A stretch of 64,000 nucleotides of DNA from Spirochaetota bacterium (GTDB taxonomy: Bacteria > Spirochaetota > Spirochaetia > Treponematales > Treponemataceae). Positions within the stretch are counted from its first letter, which is position 1, and each line of letters starts with the position of its first letter. Positions 63,941-64,000 of this stretch are shown piece by piece. Where the stretch lies: assembly GCA_023438065.1 (NCBI GenBank), contig JAEXRH010000012.1, positions 970,122 through 1,034,121 of the forward strand, read 5' to 3'. A program made the position numbers and the translations under genes. Under the pieces are notes generated by a model. That model had not been told where the DNA came from. It did not search any database and saw only the letters and a program-made list of their open reading frames with translations.

Positions 63941-64000
63941 CGGAACGCGGGGAGGAAACCGTTTTTATCGAAAGGTTTGCGTACCGCGCGCCCCGACGTA

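Noticed and set aside
1..64000. tRNA, rRNA, insertion sequences, prophage or attachment sites
   Set aside because: I looked for tRNA cloverleaf arms, transposase motifs and flanking repeats by eye and saw none; small RNAs could have been missed.

Overview
The window is a G+C-rich stretch of a bacterial chromosome that I place in the Spirochaetes, on the Treponema side. The clearest marker is the 5' part of a cytoplasmic filament gene (cfpA) at the left edge, followed by a von Willebrand A protein and a pallilysin-like protein, the gene order known around T. pallidum TP0748/TP0750/TP0751. A complete potABCD operon, many lipoprotein signal peptides and several GGDEF/EAL proteins fit the same assignment. 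The cell probably degrades plant or fungal polysaccharide: there are lipoprotein xylanase (GH10), beta-glucanase (GH16) and esterase genes. No rRNA, tRNA, CRISPR, prophage or insertion sequence was found.

Layout. 1-3.6 kb: cfpA (minus), then the divergent VWA/pallilysin-like pair. 3.6-8.6 kb: a minus-strand run folD-folE2-miaB-lapA-SPOR protein. 8.7-15.3 kb: plus-strand envelope genes (beta-barrel protein, lipoproteins, FecR protein) around a RarA ATPase with an extra methyltransferase-like domain. 15.3-21.7 kb: GGDEF/EAL protein, CIA30 protein, adk, dus and a flavodiiron protein. 21.8-23.9 kb: a TetR-MATE operon with a palindromic operator. 24-29.3 kb: xylanase, a lower-G+C lipoprotein, an array of three evenly spaced palindromes, and gpmI. 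29.3-42.4 kb: periplasmic-binding-like/GGDEF sensor, a membrane-inserted CYTH protein, MATE and MFS transporters, GDPD, RNA methyltransferase, a HTH-REC regulator, rplM-rpsI-recX, azlCD, and a catalytically dead aldo-keto reductase-like protein. 42.6-46.7 kb: potABCD. 46.7-52.3 kb: PAS-GGDEF-EAL protein, nuclease-like protein, M15 peptidase, NFACT protein and esterase. 52.5-64 kb: amt-glnB, metF-metH-PAP2-like operon, GH16, DEAD-box helicase and glnA.

Two themes run through the window. First, about a dozen genes have a good -10 box only 5-13 bases before the start codon and no Shine-Dalgarno sequence, while their neighbours have strong ones, so leaderless transcripts look common here. Second, RNA hairpins are placed where they could regulate: two intrinsic terminators between the amt promoter and its start codon, a terminator inside the recX coding sequence, and hairpins in the rplM leader. 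Nitrogen genes (amt, PII, a Bacillus-like GS I) and C1/methionine genes (folD, metF, metH) are both represented.
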